Source: Anaerolineae bacterium
Lineage (GTDB): Bacteria; Chloroflexota; Anaerolineae; Anaerolineales; Villigracilaceae
Assembly (NCBI GenBank): GCA_003130845.1
Contig: QEXW01000102.1
Span: 1 to 60,814 of the forward strand
Direction: 5' to 3'
DNA length: 60,814 nucleotides
The position numbers and the translations under genes were made by a program. The notes beneath the pieces were generated by a model. The model searched no databases. It saw only the letters and a program-made list of their open reading frames with translations, and was not told the origin of the DNA. This document shows, one piece after another, positions 44,104 through 53,882 of this stretch (positions within the stretch are counted from its first letter, which is position 1; each line of letters begins with the position of its first letter).

Positions 44104-44142
44104 AAATCATTAGCACGATTCGCATCAAAGGATTTGCAACGT

Positions 44143-44973
44143 ATGGAAACCACCTTTAACGTCAACGGGCAGCGGCTCGTCGCCACCATCGAGGGTAACT
44201 CCCAAAAACCACCGCTCTTCCTCATTCACGGCTGGATGTCGCATCGCGGCGTGTGGAGGCAAACCCTCCCCCAACTAGAAGAAAAATATTACTGCATCGC
44301 ACTGGACCTGCTCGGATTTGGCCACAGCGATAAACCAGAAGATGGAGATTACAGCATCCAAATGCAAGGACGGCGCATTCTTGCCATTGCAGATGCGCTT
44401 GGGTTACAAAAATTTTCCCTGCTCGGCCATTCTATGGGCGGACAAATCGCCATGTGCATTGCAGCCATGCTTGCACCAGAACGGGTAGAAAAACTGGTAA
44501 GTGTAGCCGGCGTGGTGACAGGACAACTCTCGGACCTGGTAGAAAAGCAAGTCTATCCGCTGGTGAAATTCGGCTACAAGCGCCCCTGGGTATACCGTCT
44601 CAGCCGAGCATTGATGCACAACCGTTTATACGTTAATTGGGCGTTTCGGCCCTGGTTTTACGATATTCGCAAAATACCGTTGCGTGATTTCAACCTAGAC
44701 CGCCATTTTGCCCTCAACCCCGCCGGTCACATCTCCATTTATCAAGCCGGCCAAGCCATTCACAATTTAGACATCAGCAAACACCTGCGCAAAATAAAGG
44801 CCTATACCCTCCTCATTTACGGAGAGAACGACTTGACCGTGCCGATAGAGCAGGCCTACATCGCCCAAACAGCCATTCCGAACAATGACCTAGCCATTCT
44901 CAAAAAATGTGGTCACTTCCCCATGTTCGAAAAAACCGGGCAATATCTGCGTGCGCTGGGCATGGCGCTTTAA
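44143..44973 (+). CDS. Alpha/beta-fold hydrolase
   Basis: 276 residues from the ATG at 44143; AAAGGA lies ten bases upstream, while the in-frame TTG at 44134 is too close to it. The oxyanion segment is LFLIHGWMSH, the nucleophile Ser lies in LLGHSMGGQIAM (about residue 93), the acid in IYGENDLTVPIE and the His in KKCGHFPMFEK near the end. A helical cap sits between. The family includes esterases, lipases and C-C hydrolases, so the substrate is open. It ends two bases before the convergent ABC ATPase gene. Confidence 0.9.
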   Translation: METTFNVNGQRLVATIEGNSQKPPLFLIHGWMSHRGVWRQTLPQLEEKYYCIALDLLGFGHSDKPEDGDYSIQMQGRRILAIADALGLQKFSLLGHSMGGQIAMCIAAMLAPERVEKLVSVAGVVTGQLSDLVEKQVYPLVKFGYKRPWVYRLSRALMHNRLYVNWAFRPWFYDIRKIPLRDFNLDRHFALNPAGHISIYQAGQAIHNLDISKHLRKIKAYTLLIYGENDLTVPIEQAYIAQTAIPNNDLAILKKCGHFPMFEKTGQYLRALGMAL

Positions 44974-44975
44974 CT

Positions 44976-46052
44976 CTAAAGAGCGGTAGATTCCACCCGC
45001 AAACAGGCTGTCGAATGGGTTGCGCTTAACTGCACATAGGCCGGGTCCGTCATTCGGCAGGCATCCATCGCCAACGGACAACGCGGGTGAAACCGACAAC
45101 CGGTAGGCAGATGGATGGGATTAGGCGCTTCACCCTGCAAAATAACCCGCTCGCGACGCAGACGAGGATTCGGCACAGGAACAACCGAAAGCAACGCCCT
45201 GGTATACGGATGCTGAGGATTTTTCAACACTTCAGCCGTGCGCCCTATCTCCACGATACGCCCCAAGTACATCACAGCAAGTCGATCGGCAAAGTAAGCC
45301 ACTGTGCCCAAATCATGGGTAATAAACACAATACTGACCCCACGCTTGTTTCGCAAGTCGTGCAAAAGATTGAGAATTTCTGCGCGTATGGAAACATCGA
45401 GCATAGAAACAGGCTCATCGGCAATCAACAGTTTCGGCTCTAACACCATCGCCCCAGCAATCACCACGCGCTGACGCTGTCCGCCAGAAAGCTCGTGCGG
45501 ATAGCGCAGGAAATACTCTTCCGCCGGGCGCAAACCGGCATCCTCTAAGGCATTTCTAACCCGTTGGATTTTTTCAGCCCGTCCACGCGCCAGGCCATGC
45601 ACCACCAACGGTTCGGCCACAATCTCAAAGATGGTGGCGCGTGGATTAAGCGACTCGTAGGGGTCCTGAAAAATCATCTGCGCTTGCTGACGAAACTGTT
45701 TAAACGACAAACGCGGCAGGCTTTGCTGTTCACGGGTGCCAATTGCGCCTGATTCAAGAGGAACCAAGCCAGCCTGCAAGCGCCGTTCTCGCGCCCCAAT
45801 TTGCCGGCCATTAAACAAAATCTTGCCCCCGGTTTCCTCTTCCAAACCAATCAGCGTACGGGCAATGGTCGTTTTGCCACAGCCTGATTCACCAACGATT
45901 GCCAATATTTCCCCATGCAACAGGGTAAAGGACACATCATCCACAGCCTTAATCAGACCAGGAGGTCGGCGCAAAAGCAAATCGCCGAGTGATTGCCCCA
46001 CCGGAAAATATTTGCGGAGATTTTCAACAAGTAGCAAAGGCTCTTGAGTCAT
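44976..46052 (-). CDS. Peptide/nickel-type ABC transporter ATPase, DppF type
   Basis: 358 residues. Walker [10 protein letters not shown] (about residue 53), Q-loop MIFQDPYESLNPRATIFEI, signature ELSGGQRQRVVIAGAM, Walker B LLIADEPVSMLD and switch His in FITHDLGTVAYFA. The C-terminal oligopeptide/dipeptide domain carries a Cys cluster (GCRFHPRCPLAMDACR and the last Cys near the end), which may bind a 4Fe-4S cluster as in DppD/DppF. It has the longer insertion before the Q-loop (GLVPLESGAIGTREQQSLPR) sometimes seen in this subfamily. Last gene of the five-gene importer. Confidence 0.94.
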   Translation of the reverse strand: MTQEPLLLVENLRKYFPVGQSLGDLLLRRPPGLIKAVDDVSFTLLHGEILAIVGESGCGKTTIARTLIGLEEETGGKILFNGRQIGARERRLQAGLVPLESGAIGTREQQSLPRLSFKQFRQQAQMIFQDPYESLNPRATIFEIVAEPLVVHGLARGRAEKIQRVRNALEDAGLRPAEEYFLRYPHELSGGQRQRVVIAGAMVLEPKLLIADEPVSMLDVSIRAEILNLLHDLRNKRGVSIVFITHDLGTVAYFADRLAVMYLGRIVEIGRTAEVLKNPQHPYTRALLSVVPVPNPRLRRERVILQGEAPNPIHLPTGCRFHPRCPLAMDACRMTDPAYVQLSATHSTACLRVESTAL

Positions 46053-46061
46053 CGCTTGTAG

Positions 46062-47027
46062 TTAAGATTTGCAAAGATGACAAGCAGAGAAGTGCCCTGG
46101 AGCAATTTCCAACAAAGGCGGAGCTTCCGAGGCGCATTGGGGCAGGCAAACGTGGCAACGGGGTGCAAACCGACAACCAGGCGGCAACTCGCTTAGGCGA
46201 GGCGGCGCACCTGGGATAGAGGCAAGCGAAGCGACAGGCTGTGCTAAGTCAGGAAACGCTTCGAGCAACTTTTGGGTATACGGATGCTGCGGATTGTTAA
46301 AAATCCGGTCGACCGGGCCATATTCGGCCACCTTACCGCCGTACATCACCACCACCATATCACACATTTCGGCCACCACGCCCAAATCATGCGTGACAAG
46401 CACAATCGCCAAACCCATCTTTCTTTGGATATTCCCCAACAACTCCAAAATTTGCGCCTGAACCATCACATCCAAAGCCGTCGTTGGCTCATCAGCAAAC
46501 AAGATGCAAGGAGAACAAGCCAGCGCCATGGCAATCATCGCGCGCTGGCGCATACCACCAGAATACTGAAAAGGATACTGCACACCCCGTTCCTTCGGAA
46601 TGCCAACCAGCTCGAGCAATTCGCCGGTCCGCGCTTCAGCCTCCCGGCGAGGCATCAAGCCATGCAGGGTGATTGCCTCGCAAATTTGCTCTCCAACCGA
46701 CATGACCGGATTAAGTGCATTCATGGCGCCCTGAAAGACAATCGCTATCTCCTTCCAGCGATATTCGCGCATTTGACGCTCACTCAGGGCAAGCAAATCT
46801 AAACCGCGAAACAAAACTCGACCGCTAATTTGCGCCTGCGTGGGCAAAAGTCGCAAAATAGACATCAAGACGGTCGTCTTGCCACATCCCGATTCACCGA
46901 CCAAGCCAATGGTTTGCCCTGGATAGACATCAAAAGAAACATCTTCCAACGCGCGCGCCGCCCCTTTGCCGGGGAGCAAAAACTCAGTCGTCAGATGACG
47001 AACCTGTAACAACGGCATTTCAGCCAT
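46062..47027 (-). CDS. Peptide/nickel-type ABC transporter ATPase, DppD type
   Basis: 321 residues. Walker [15 protein letters not shown] (about residue 44), Q-loop [20 protein letters not shown], signature [16 protein letters not shown], Walker [13 protein letters not shown] and switch His in [13 protein letters not shown]. The C-terminal substrate-type domain with [15 protein letters not shown] follows. It starts within the end of the permease gene (8-bp overlap) and pairs with the DppF-type ATPase as the energising heterodimer. Confidence 0.95.
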   Translation of the reverse strand: MAEMPLLQVRHLTTEFLLPGKGAARALEDVSFDVYPGQTIGLVGESGCGKTTVLMSILRLLPTQAQISGRVLFRGLDLLALSERQMREYRWKEIAIVFQGAMNALNPVMSVGEQICEAITLHGLMPRREAEARTGELLELVGIPKERGVQYPFQYSGGMRQRAMIAMALACSPCILFADEPTTALDVMVQAQILELLGNIQRKMGLAIVLVTHDLGVVAEMCDMVVVMYGGKVAEYGPVDRIFNNPQHPYTQKLLEAFPDLAQPVASLASIPGAPPRLSELPPGCRFAPRCHVCLPQCASEAPPLLEIAPGHFSACHLCKS

Positions 47028-47979
47028 AAGCGCCCTCTCCTTCTAATGGTCGAACACGAACATCGCCTTCTAAATGATGGGCTGTCAGACGAGGGTTGAG
47101 CATTTCCTCCAGCACATTCCCTAACAAAACGCAACCCAGCGAGACCCATACAATCGCCAAGCCAGGAGGTAGATAAAACCACCACGCACCATTGCTGATG
47201 GCATTCCGGTCGAAGGCAAAGTTCAACATTGTTCCCCACGAAGGTTGGGTTGGGTCTCCCAACCCCAAGAAGGATAGCCCCGATTCAATCAGAATAGCGG
47301 TGGAAAGAATGAGAACGGTATTGGCAACAATTAGTGGCATCAGTTGCGGCAAGATATGTCTGCGAATGATATGAAAATGACCAGCCCCAATGGCCCGCGC
47401 TCGCGCCACAAATTGACGCTCCTTAATGCTCAAGACCTGAGAGCGAACCAAACGCGCGGTACTCGTCCAGTACAGCAACCCGATGACCAAGATAAGTACC
47501 ACAAGAGGCGAGATTTTCAACTCCATCTGACGCAACGTGGCCACCAACACCAGCATGAGAGGCAGGTCAGGAATGACCAATAGGACATCGGTAACGCGCA
47601 TAATCAGAGTATCTATCCAACCACCAAAATACCCTGCCAAAATGCCCAGTAGACTGCCAATAAACATGGCAATAAAACCGGCCAATAACCCGACAAGCAA
47701 CGAAATGCGCGCACCATAGACGAGTTGCGTCCACACATCGCGCCCAGCATCATCTGTGCCAAGCGGGCCATGCACTGCAGGCGGCGCAAAGGTCAAGCCA
47801 CGTCCGGTCGCGTCCCGAATGACCAGAGATGGTTCATAAGGCGAAAGAAATGGAGCAAAAAGAGCGATTAACACAGCCGAAAGCAATAAAAAAGCACCAA
47901 TCATGCCCATCCGGTTGTGGCGGAAGACTCTCCAAAATTCGCGCAAATTACGCCAAAAAAGAAGCCAAGATTCACGCAT
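47020..47979 (-). CDS. Peptide/nickel-type ABC transporter permease, DppC type
   Basis: 319 residues with six hydrophobic segments and the N-terminal domain of this type (FWRVFRHNRMGMIGAFLLLS). The coupling loop is SIKERQFVARARAIGAGHFHIIRRHILPQ, the EAA region. GPLGTDDAGRDVWTQLVYGARISL is the usual conserved first outer loop. It forms the pore with the DppB-type permease encoded just upstream. Confidence 0.95.
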   Translation of the reverse strand: MRESWLLFWRNLREFWRVFRHNRMGMIGAFLLLSAVLIALFAPFLSPYEPSLVIRDATGRGLTFAPPAVHGPLGTDDAGRDVWTQLVYGARISLLVGLLAGFIAMFIGSLLGILAGYFGGWIDTLIMRVTDVLLVIPDLPLMLVLVATLRQMELKISPLVVLILVIGLLYWTSTARLVRSQVLSIKERQFVARARAIGAGHFHIIRRHILPQLMPLIVANTVLILSTAILIESGLSFLGLGDPTQPSWGTMLNFAFDRNAISNGAWWFYLPPGLAIVWVSLGCVLLGNVLEEMLNPRLTAHHLEGDVRVRPLEGEGAYG

Positions 47980-48031
47980 TCGAGACTGACATCCTGTTCA
48001 GCAGCTCAAAACCAAACACCTTGCGACTAAC

Positions 48032-49009
48032 TCAATTCGCTTTCACGCGCGGGTCAAGCGCTGTATATAAAATATCGGCCAAAAAATTGGCAACAATCAC
48101 ACTCACCGCCAACAACAAAAACGCACCTTGCAACAGCGGATAATCCTGCTTCACAAGCGCTGTTTGAAAGAGTTTACCCAGTCCATCGTACGAAAACACG
48201 GTCTCAATATAGATTGCGCCAGATACCGTAAAGCCCAAATTAAGCGCAACGATAGTCACAATCGGCAGCATGGCATTTTTGAGCGCATGCCGCCACAACA
48301 CCTGCCACGGACTCATCCCCTTGGCCTTGGCAGTCAGGATGTAATCTTCGCTCAAAACTTCCAAGATAGAAGAACGCATAATCAGCATATACTCACCCAA
48401 ATACAGAATGGTCAACGTCAGGGTCGGCAGGACAAGATGGCGTGCAAGGTCAGGCAAAACAGTATAAAGTGGCTTACCAACATTTTCAGGGCTGACAATG
48501 CCACCGGTCGGCAGCCCCAACCAAGAACTGCCCGCTGCCAACAAAATGATTCCCAGCCAAAAGGTAGGCGTAGCCCAAGCAATCAGTGAAAACGTTAATG
48601 CCGCTACATCGAAAACAGTTTTGCGTTTCCAACCGGCAAACAACCCCAAGAACACGCCCAAGATGATTGAGAGCAGCTGGCCCAAGCCAATCAGCAGCAA
48701 GGTATTGCCTAGTTTAGACATCAGAATTTCGGCCACCGGGCGACGCAACGACCAAGAAATGCCCAAATTCCCTTGCGCCCACTGCCTAAGAGTATCCAGG
48801 AACTGGTCGGGGAAAATTGGCTTATCTAAGCCGAATTGTTGACGTAAGGCTTGCTGCGCTTCTGCCGAAATTTTGACATTACGCCCAATCACTGCGCGCA
48901 CCGGGTCGCCAGGTAAAACGCGAAACAGGACAAAGTTGATGACCAACACCACAAAAATCGTCACCAACGCAAAAATCAATTTGCGCAGCAGATAAGTGCG
49001 GCGAGACAT
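48032..49009 (-). CDS. Peptide/nickel-type ABC transporter permease, DppB type
   Basis: 325 residues with six hydrophobic segments. Opens RTYLLRKLIFALVTIFVVLV and RVLPGDPVRAV, typical of DppB. The EAA loop is YILTAKAKGMSPWQVLWRHA and the end LADILYTALDPRVKAN is canonical. The start overlaps the stop of the binding-protein gene by one base (TAATG), so the two are translationally coupled. Confidence 0.95.
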   Translation of the reverse strand: MSRRTYLLRKLIFALVTIFVVLVINFVLFRVLPGDPVRAVIGRNVKISAEAQQALRQQFGLDKPIFPDQFLDTLRQWAQGNLGISWSLRRPVAEILMSKLGNTLLLIGLGQLLSIILGVFLGLFAGWKRKTVFDVAALTFSLIAWATPTFWLGIILLAAGSSWLGLPTGGIVSPENVGKPLYTVLPDLARHLVLPTLTLTILYLGEYMLIMRSSILEVLSEDYILTAKAKGMSPWQVLWRHALKNAMLPIVTIVALNLGFTVSGAIYIETVFSYDGLGKLFQTALVKQDYPLLQGAFLLLAVSVIVANFLADILYTALDPRVKAN

Positions 49010-50643
49010 TACTTGACCGGCTCGACGTTCATAAGAGATTGGAATGAATCAATACCGGCTGGATACTGGATAAACCCGGTAAAGCGGTCAGAGCGATAGG
49101 CCTGTAAGGTATTGTCGTACCACAAAACAATGTAAGGACGGTCATTTAATAAAATTTCTTGCATTTGCCAAATAATTTTCTGGCGTTCCTTCTCATCCAG
49201 CGTGCGCTGTTGTTTGGCATACAACTCATCGTACACGGGATTAGAGTAACCACTATCACTCCAGCCACCTTCAACATATTGCGCACTGGTCAGCACGCTC
49301 AACATAAAATCCGGGTCAGGGTCTGCCCCCCAGCCCCAAATCACCATGTCATAATCAGCGTTCGGATTGGTGGCTACAATCAAACTATCAGGGTCAACTG
49401 CCGACGGGGTGGCTTGTATGCCAATTTTGCCCAACCAGGTCGCAATCATATCGGCGGCGCGCGGATAATTGGAACTATCGGAAGGAAATTGCAGGCGAAA
49501 TTCCAAACGCACACCATCTTTCGCGCGAATACCATCGGACTGCTTGAGATAACCTGCTTCCTCTAAAATGCGATTGGCCTGTTCCAAATTGAACTCGACA
49601 TCCTTAATTTCACGGTTGAACCAAAAGCCGCCTCCCAATGAAGGCGGAATAACGCTCAAGCCAGGCATGCCTTGCCCCTGCAAGACGACATCTACCAAAT
49701 CTTGTTTATTAATCGCTGTGGCAATGGCCAAGCGCACTGCCGGGTCCGTGATGGCCGGGTTACGATTTGGAGCCGGGTCATGGTCCTCGGGAGCAGAATT
49801 AAGAATCAATTGACTTAAAGAACGTCCGGTCAATGAAACCGCCGTTACCCCTTTCATCTCCTTAACAGACTGAAAAGCACTGGTCGGAACCTCGGCGGCC
49901 AGTTCAATATCACCCACGCGCAGTGCCTGAATCAGAGCATCGCTGTTATCAAACGTGCGGTAAATCAGCTGGTCAATCTTTGCACGACCGCCGAAATAAT
50001 CACGGTTGGTCTCCAGGAGAATCACGCGTTGGTCTTTGTCGAGCGTTTTGATTTTAAATGGCCCACTGCCAACCGGATTGAAGTTGGTAAAGTTTTGCAA
50101 CTCTTCAGGTGTGCTAAAACCCTTGAAATCTTCAGGATAGACGATATACAAAAACGCCAGGCGGGATTCCATGTTACTAATCGGATGTTCCAATTCGATT
50201 TCCACCGTGCGTTCATCCCGCACACGCGCTTGCTTAAACCCCAAGACATACCCGGAAGTCGTCACCCAGCCATCTGGATTTTGAATAAACGTATTGATAT
50301 TCCAAGCCACTTGTTCAGCCGTCAAAGCCTCGCCATTATGCCACTTGATGTTCGGGCGCAAGGTAAAAGTCCACAACAGACCATCCGGCGAAACCGTCCA
50401 CGCTTCGGCGAGCGAACCAACATAATCTCCGTTGGGCGCTTCGGTTGTCAGCGTCGAGTACACCAAGTCAAACATCGTATACGACTCAGTAAGAAAGGCA
50501 TAGGCAGGATTCAGCGTATCCGGAAAACCTAGCCAGCCAACCCGAAGCACAACCGGTTGATTTTGTTCGGAGGAAGCAGATGGCGCCCCACAACCCACCA
50601 GAAACAGAACCAACCCGAGCAATCCAAAAGCTAGTCTTTTCAT
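49009..50643 (-). CDS. Peptide/nickel-type ABC transporter substrate-binding lipoprotein
   Basis: 544 residues. A short signal peptide ends in the lipobox LVGC (Cys18). The family-5 signature appears as WTFTLRPNIKWHNGEALTAE (about residue 90). IWGWGADPDPDFMLSVLTSA (about residue 425) is the ligand-pocket region of this fold. First gene of a five-gene operon (binding protein, two permeases, two ATPases) with very tight spacing. The divergent S9 peptidase gene beside it fits uptake of peptides, but the ligand is not proven. Confidence 0.94.
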   Translation of the reverse strand: MKRLAFGLLGLVLFLVGCGAPSASSEQNQPVVLRVGWLGFPDTLNPAYAFLTESYTMFDLVYSTLTTEAPNGDYVGSLAEAWTVSPDGLLWTFTLRPNIKWHNGEALTAEQVAWNINTFIQNPDGWVTTSGYVLGFKQARVRDERTVEIELEHPISNMESRLAFLYIVYPEDFKGFSTPEELQNFTNFNPVGSGPFKIKTLDKDQRVILLETNRDYFGGRAKIDQLIYRTFDNSDALIQALRVGDIELAAEVPTSAFQSVKEMKGVTAVSLTGRSLSQLILNSAPEDHDPAPNRNPAITDPAVRLAIATAINKQDLVDVVLQGQGMPGLSVIPPSLGGGFWFNREIKDVEFNLEQANRILEEAGYLKQSDGIRAKDGVRLEFRLQFPSDSSNYPRAADMIATWLGKIGIQATPSAVDPDSLIVATNPNADYDMVIWGWGADPDPDFMLSVLTSAQYVEGGWSDSGYSNPVYDELYAKQQRTLDEKERQKIIWQMQEILLNDRPYIVLWYDNTLQAYRSDRFTGFIQYPAGIDSFQSLMNVEPVK

Positions 50644-50765
50644 CTCCTCTTCTCCTCAAGCAAGCACTATAGTCAAAAACCGACTTGTTCCTATTCATTT
50701 TACATGATAATCATCGAAAGGACATGAAACTTTCATTCGCCCCCTCAATTCCTGCCAACATCCCG

Positions 50766-50789
50766 TATACTTAGGTTATGGAGGAAGTT
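50766..50789 (+). promoter_or_regulatory. Candidate -10 box and start region of the S9 peptidase gene
   Basis: TATACT (50766-50771) is followed six bases later by ATG (50778), then GGAGG (50780-50784) and a second in-frame ATG at 50790. If transcription begins at the first ATG the gene could start leaderless there; the GGAGG favours 50790. Confidence 0.4.
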
Positions 50790-52649
50790 ATGCCCAAACC
50801 CATCGAACGAACCGAAAAATACGAGCGTAACGGCTGGCCCTCTCTGCCGCGCCCCGACGTTAAGCCCCCCTCTGGCTGGAGCCTAGAAGCACTGACGGCG
50901 CTCAAGCGCATCCGCAACCACCACCTGGCGCCCGATGGAAAACAAATTGCTTTCATCTGGGATGCAGATGACCGCTCCGATGTGTACATCATGCCAGCAG
51001 AAGGCGGTTGGCCAGCACAAATTTCCACCGACCGAGGCCCAACACTCTTCTGGAACGATGAAATTCCGCAGTGGTCGCCAGATAGCAAAACGGTAGCCTA
51101 TACCAGTCAAGGGCACGTTTACCTCGCCAACACCAACGGAACCCTGCCTAAAAAGTTGCTTGCGTACGCCCAAGCCAGCGGAGAGCCGCGTTGGATGCCG
51201 GATGGAAACCATCTCATCATCAGTCTAGAGTATGAGGACGCCGACCAACTGGCGCTGGTCAATTTGGCTGGCACAGAATTGCGCTTACTGACCCATAGCA
51301 ATGACGGAGACCACTGGGACGCACGTCCCGCTCCCGATGGCAAATCGGTCGCCTTCGTTTTCCGCCGCTACGATGACTTGAACCGCACCGACATTTGCCT
51401 AATCAACTTGGAAACCGGCGAAATTCACACAATATATGGCAAGCCCCAAACCCGTGCTTGGCATCCCCGCTGGTCACCCAACGGTGAATGGTTAGCCTTC
51501 CTCTCGCAGGAAGAAGGTCACGACGACTTGTGGATAGCGCACCCCGATGGCAGCGGCCTGCGGCAAATGACGCGGCTTGGCCTGGATGTGGTGGAGTTCG
51601 CCTGGGCGCCAAACGGCAAATCCATTGCTGCCACGCTCAATCGCGGCGGTTCATTCGAACTCGCGCTGATTACCCCCAAAACTGGCCACGCCGACATCCT
51701 GCGCGACCTACCCGGCATTCACAGCAATCCCAATTGGTCGCCGGGTGGCGTATTCCTGACGTTTGAATTTGAAAGTCCCACACAATTTCCTGACCTGTAT
51801 CGAATTCACACTGCCACAGGCGAGGTCACCCAACTGACCTTTTCCACCCCGCCTTGGCTCGCAGCGGCCAAACCGGTCATGCCTGAAGCGGTCACGTACC
51901 CCACCTTCGATGGCATAAACATTCCCGCCTTCTTGTATCGTCCCGAAAAACCCAACGGCGCAGCGATTGTTTCGGTGCATGGCGGCCCTTCATCCCAAGA
52001 AACCCTATATTGGAACGAACTAACCCAATACTTGGTAGCCAAAGGGTACACTGTCCTCGCCCCCAACTATCGCGGTTCAACCGGCTACGGTGTGGAATTT
52101 GAACATCGCAATTACGGGGATTGGGGAGGCGGCGATACCCAAGATTGCCTATACGCTGCCGAATACCTGAAAACCTTGCCCGGTCTGGACCCATCGCGCT
52201 TTGCCATTATGGGAGGCAGCTACGGCGGCTACATGGTCAATTGCTGCCTGGCACGCGACCCACAATACCGATACGCATGCGGAATTGCCAAATACGGCGA
52301 TGCCGACCTGGTCAGCTCGTGGGCGCTCTGCTCGCGCGAACTGCGCTACTATACAGAAATCTTCCTGGGACATCCGAGCAAAAACCGCACAGCGTACCTA
52401 CAAGGTTCGCCCATCCTACAAGCCGAAAATGTGCAAAAGCCCATTCTGCTCTTGCACGGCCTAAAAGATGACATCGTGCCACCAGAAGCCAGCGAGGAAT
52501 GGGCTGAAGCCCTCAAACGATATGGCAAAACCTTTGAGTACAAAACCTATGCCGAAGAACCACACGGCTTCGTCCGCCGCGCCGCCATGTTAGATGCCTA
52601 CCGCCGGATAGAGCAATTTTTAGATTGGTACCTGCTGCCCCCTGCCTGA
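50790..52649 (+). CDS. S9-family prolyl oligopeptidase-like serine peptidase
   Basis: 619 residues from the ATG at 50790 (GGAGG five bases upstream). Residues 40-350 are a beta-propeller of WD40/PD40-like blades (PQWSPDSKTVAYTS, PRWSPNGEWLAFLS, NWSPGGVFLTFEF). The C-terminal alpha/beta-hydrolase domain carries Ser477 in GGSYGGYM, Asp560 in GLKDDIVPPE and His592 in EEPHGF as the catalytic triad. Such acylaminoacyl-peptidase-type enzymes cut short peptides. No signal peptide, so it acts in the cytoplasm, perhaps on peptides brought in by the importer encoded divergently. Confidence 0.93.
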   Translation: MPKPIERTEKYERNGWPSLPRPDVKPPSGWSLEALTALKRIRNHHLAPDGKQIAFIWDADDRSDVYIMPAEGGWPAQISTDRGPTLFWNDEIPQWSPDSKTVAYTSQGHVYLANTNGTLPKKLLAYAQASGEPRWMPDGNHLIISLEYEDADQLALVNLAGTELRLLTHSNDGDHWDARPAPDGKSVAFVFRRYDDLNRTDICLINLETGEIHTIYGKPQTRAWHPRWSPNGEWLAFLSQEEGHDDLWIAHPDGSGLRQMTRLGLDVVEFAWAPNGKSIAATLNRGGSFELALITPKTGHADILRDLPGIHSNPNWSPGGVFLTFEFESPTQFPDLYRIHTATGEVTQLTFSTPPWLAAAKPVMPEAVTYPTFDGINIPAFLYRPEKPNGAAIVSVHGGPSSQETLYWNELTQYLVAKGYTVLAPNYRGSTGYGVEFEHRNYGDWGGGDTQDCLYAAEYLKTLPGLDPSRFAIMGGSYGGYMVNCCLARDPQYRYACGIAKYGDADLVSSWALCSRELRYYTEIFLGHPSKNRTAYLQGSPILQAENVQKPILLLHGLKDDIVPPEASEEWAEALKRYGKTFEYKTYAEEPHGFVRRAAMLDAYRRIEQFLDWYLLPPA

Positions 52650-52682
52650 AACCACCCGCCAAGCGACCCACTTTTTTAGCCC

Positions 52683-53864
52683 ATGACCCATTTTTTTCGT
52701 TTTGACCACCTAACTTGGCCCGAAGTCGCCGACCTGCCGCGTGAGATGCCGCTCATCCTCCCGTTAGGAAATGGCTATCAGGAAGCCCAAATTGCCAAAG
52801 CCCTACACCATCCACCCCAAATCGGCCTACTACCGGCTTTTCCGTTTGGTTGGCGCGGCTCTGGGCTAGAAGTATCTGAGACGATTCTTAGCCAATACTT
52901 GAACAATCTGCTCAACAGCCTGCAAGAAGACGGTTTCACACGAATATATCTCTTACTTCCTCCCCCCATTGACCTAGAAATAAAACACACCCAACTCCAC
53001 CTAGCACCCGCCTCCCCCCAACCGACACCCACGCCCCCTGTGCTTCCTCCTGACAGCGAGCGCGGCAAAGTAATCCTGTTGCCCATCGGCCACACAGAAC
53101 AACACGCCTATCACCTGCCGCTGGCGGTAGATACCATCATCATAGAAGCCATTGCCCAGGGTGCAGCAAACGCAGCGCCGAATTTTGGCTACACGCTGCC
53201 GGCAATGCCCTATGGCGTCAGCACCCACCGCGATTCGTTCGCCGGCACCCTAAACGCCGGTGGGCGTACTTTCGAGGACTTCTGGCTAGAAGTGATTAAC
53301 ACACTGGTTGGACGTGGCTTCGACAAGTTCTACCTGATGAGCGGGCATGGCGGCAACATGTCATTCCTGGTCAACATCACCAAATATGCCGGCGACCGCC
53401 ACAAACGCATCTTTTGCGCTACCGCCTTTCTACACACAGCAGGTCCGGCCGGAGCCGCCGCCCTGGCACGCTACCGCCAATCCCCCATCGGCGGGATGGG
53501 GCATGCCTGCGAACTAGAGACTTCCATGATGTTAGCCCTGCGGCCTGACCTGGTTCACATGGAACGTGTCGTAGATGATACCGACTTCATTGCCACACCC
53601 TCATACTACATGGATTGGATTGAAGGCGGTGCGCTCATCGCCAACCCTCCCTGGGACGACGACACCATCTCCGGCGCGTATGGCGCCGGCAGCCTCGGCA
53701 CAGCAGAAAAAGGCCACCGGTGGCTAGAGGTCGCCATCGCTGAAAAAGTGCAACACATTTACGAAATTCACGAACAACAGCAGCGACGCGAAGCACGCCG
53801 TCAGGCCGGCTTTGGTCACTGGAGAAAAAAGATACAACACACAAATTCAGAAAACGCCGTATAA
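52683..53864 (+). CDS. Creatininase-family amidohydrolase with a degenerate N-terminal half
   Basis: 393 residues. Residues 128-370 are a complete creatininase fold: VILLPIGHTEQHAYHLPLAV with metal ligands Glu139, His141 and Asp150, the core PAMPYGVSTHRDSFAGTL, and LMSGHGGN with His222. Upstream, residues 10-97 repeat the same layout in reduced form: LTWPEVADLP, LILPLGNGYQEA, PAFPFGWRGSGLEVSETILS, and DGFTRIYLLLPPP, but the metal ligands are lost. A Pro-rich linker (about 102-123) joins the two. The family includes creatinine amidohydrolase and mycofactocin MftE-like peptidases; the substrate here is unknown. It starts 33 bp after the S9 peptidase gene and is probably cotranscribed. Confidence 0.88.
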   Translation: MTHFFRFDHLTWPEVADLPREMPLILPLGNGYQEAQIAKALHHPPQIGLLPAFPFGWRGSGLEVSETILSQYLNNLLNSLQEDGFTRIYLLLPPPIDLEIKHTQLHLAPASPQPTPTPPVLPPDSERGKVILLPIGHTEQHAYHLPLAVDTIIIEAIAQGAANAAPNFGYTLPAMPYGVSTHRDSFAGTLNAGGRTFEDFWLEVINTLVGRGFDKFYLMSGHGGNMSFLVNITKYAGDRHKRIFCATAFLHTAGPAGAAALARYRQSPIGGMGHACELETSMMLALRPDLVHMERVVDDTDFIATPSYYMDWIEGGALIANPPWDDDTISGAYGAGSLGTAEKGHRWLEVAIAEKVQHIYEIHEQQQRREARRQAGFGHWRKKIQHTNSENAV

Positions 53865-53865
53865 T
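53860..53865 (+). promoter_or_regulatory. Candidate -10 box for pyrG
   Basis: A perfect TATAAT at 53860-53865 overlaps the stop codon of the creatininase-family gene. A transcript starting near 53872 would carry the hairpin at 53883-53936 in its leader. No convincing -35 box. Confidence 0.5.
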
Positions 53866-53882
53866 CGGCGCGTGTTGACCTG

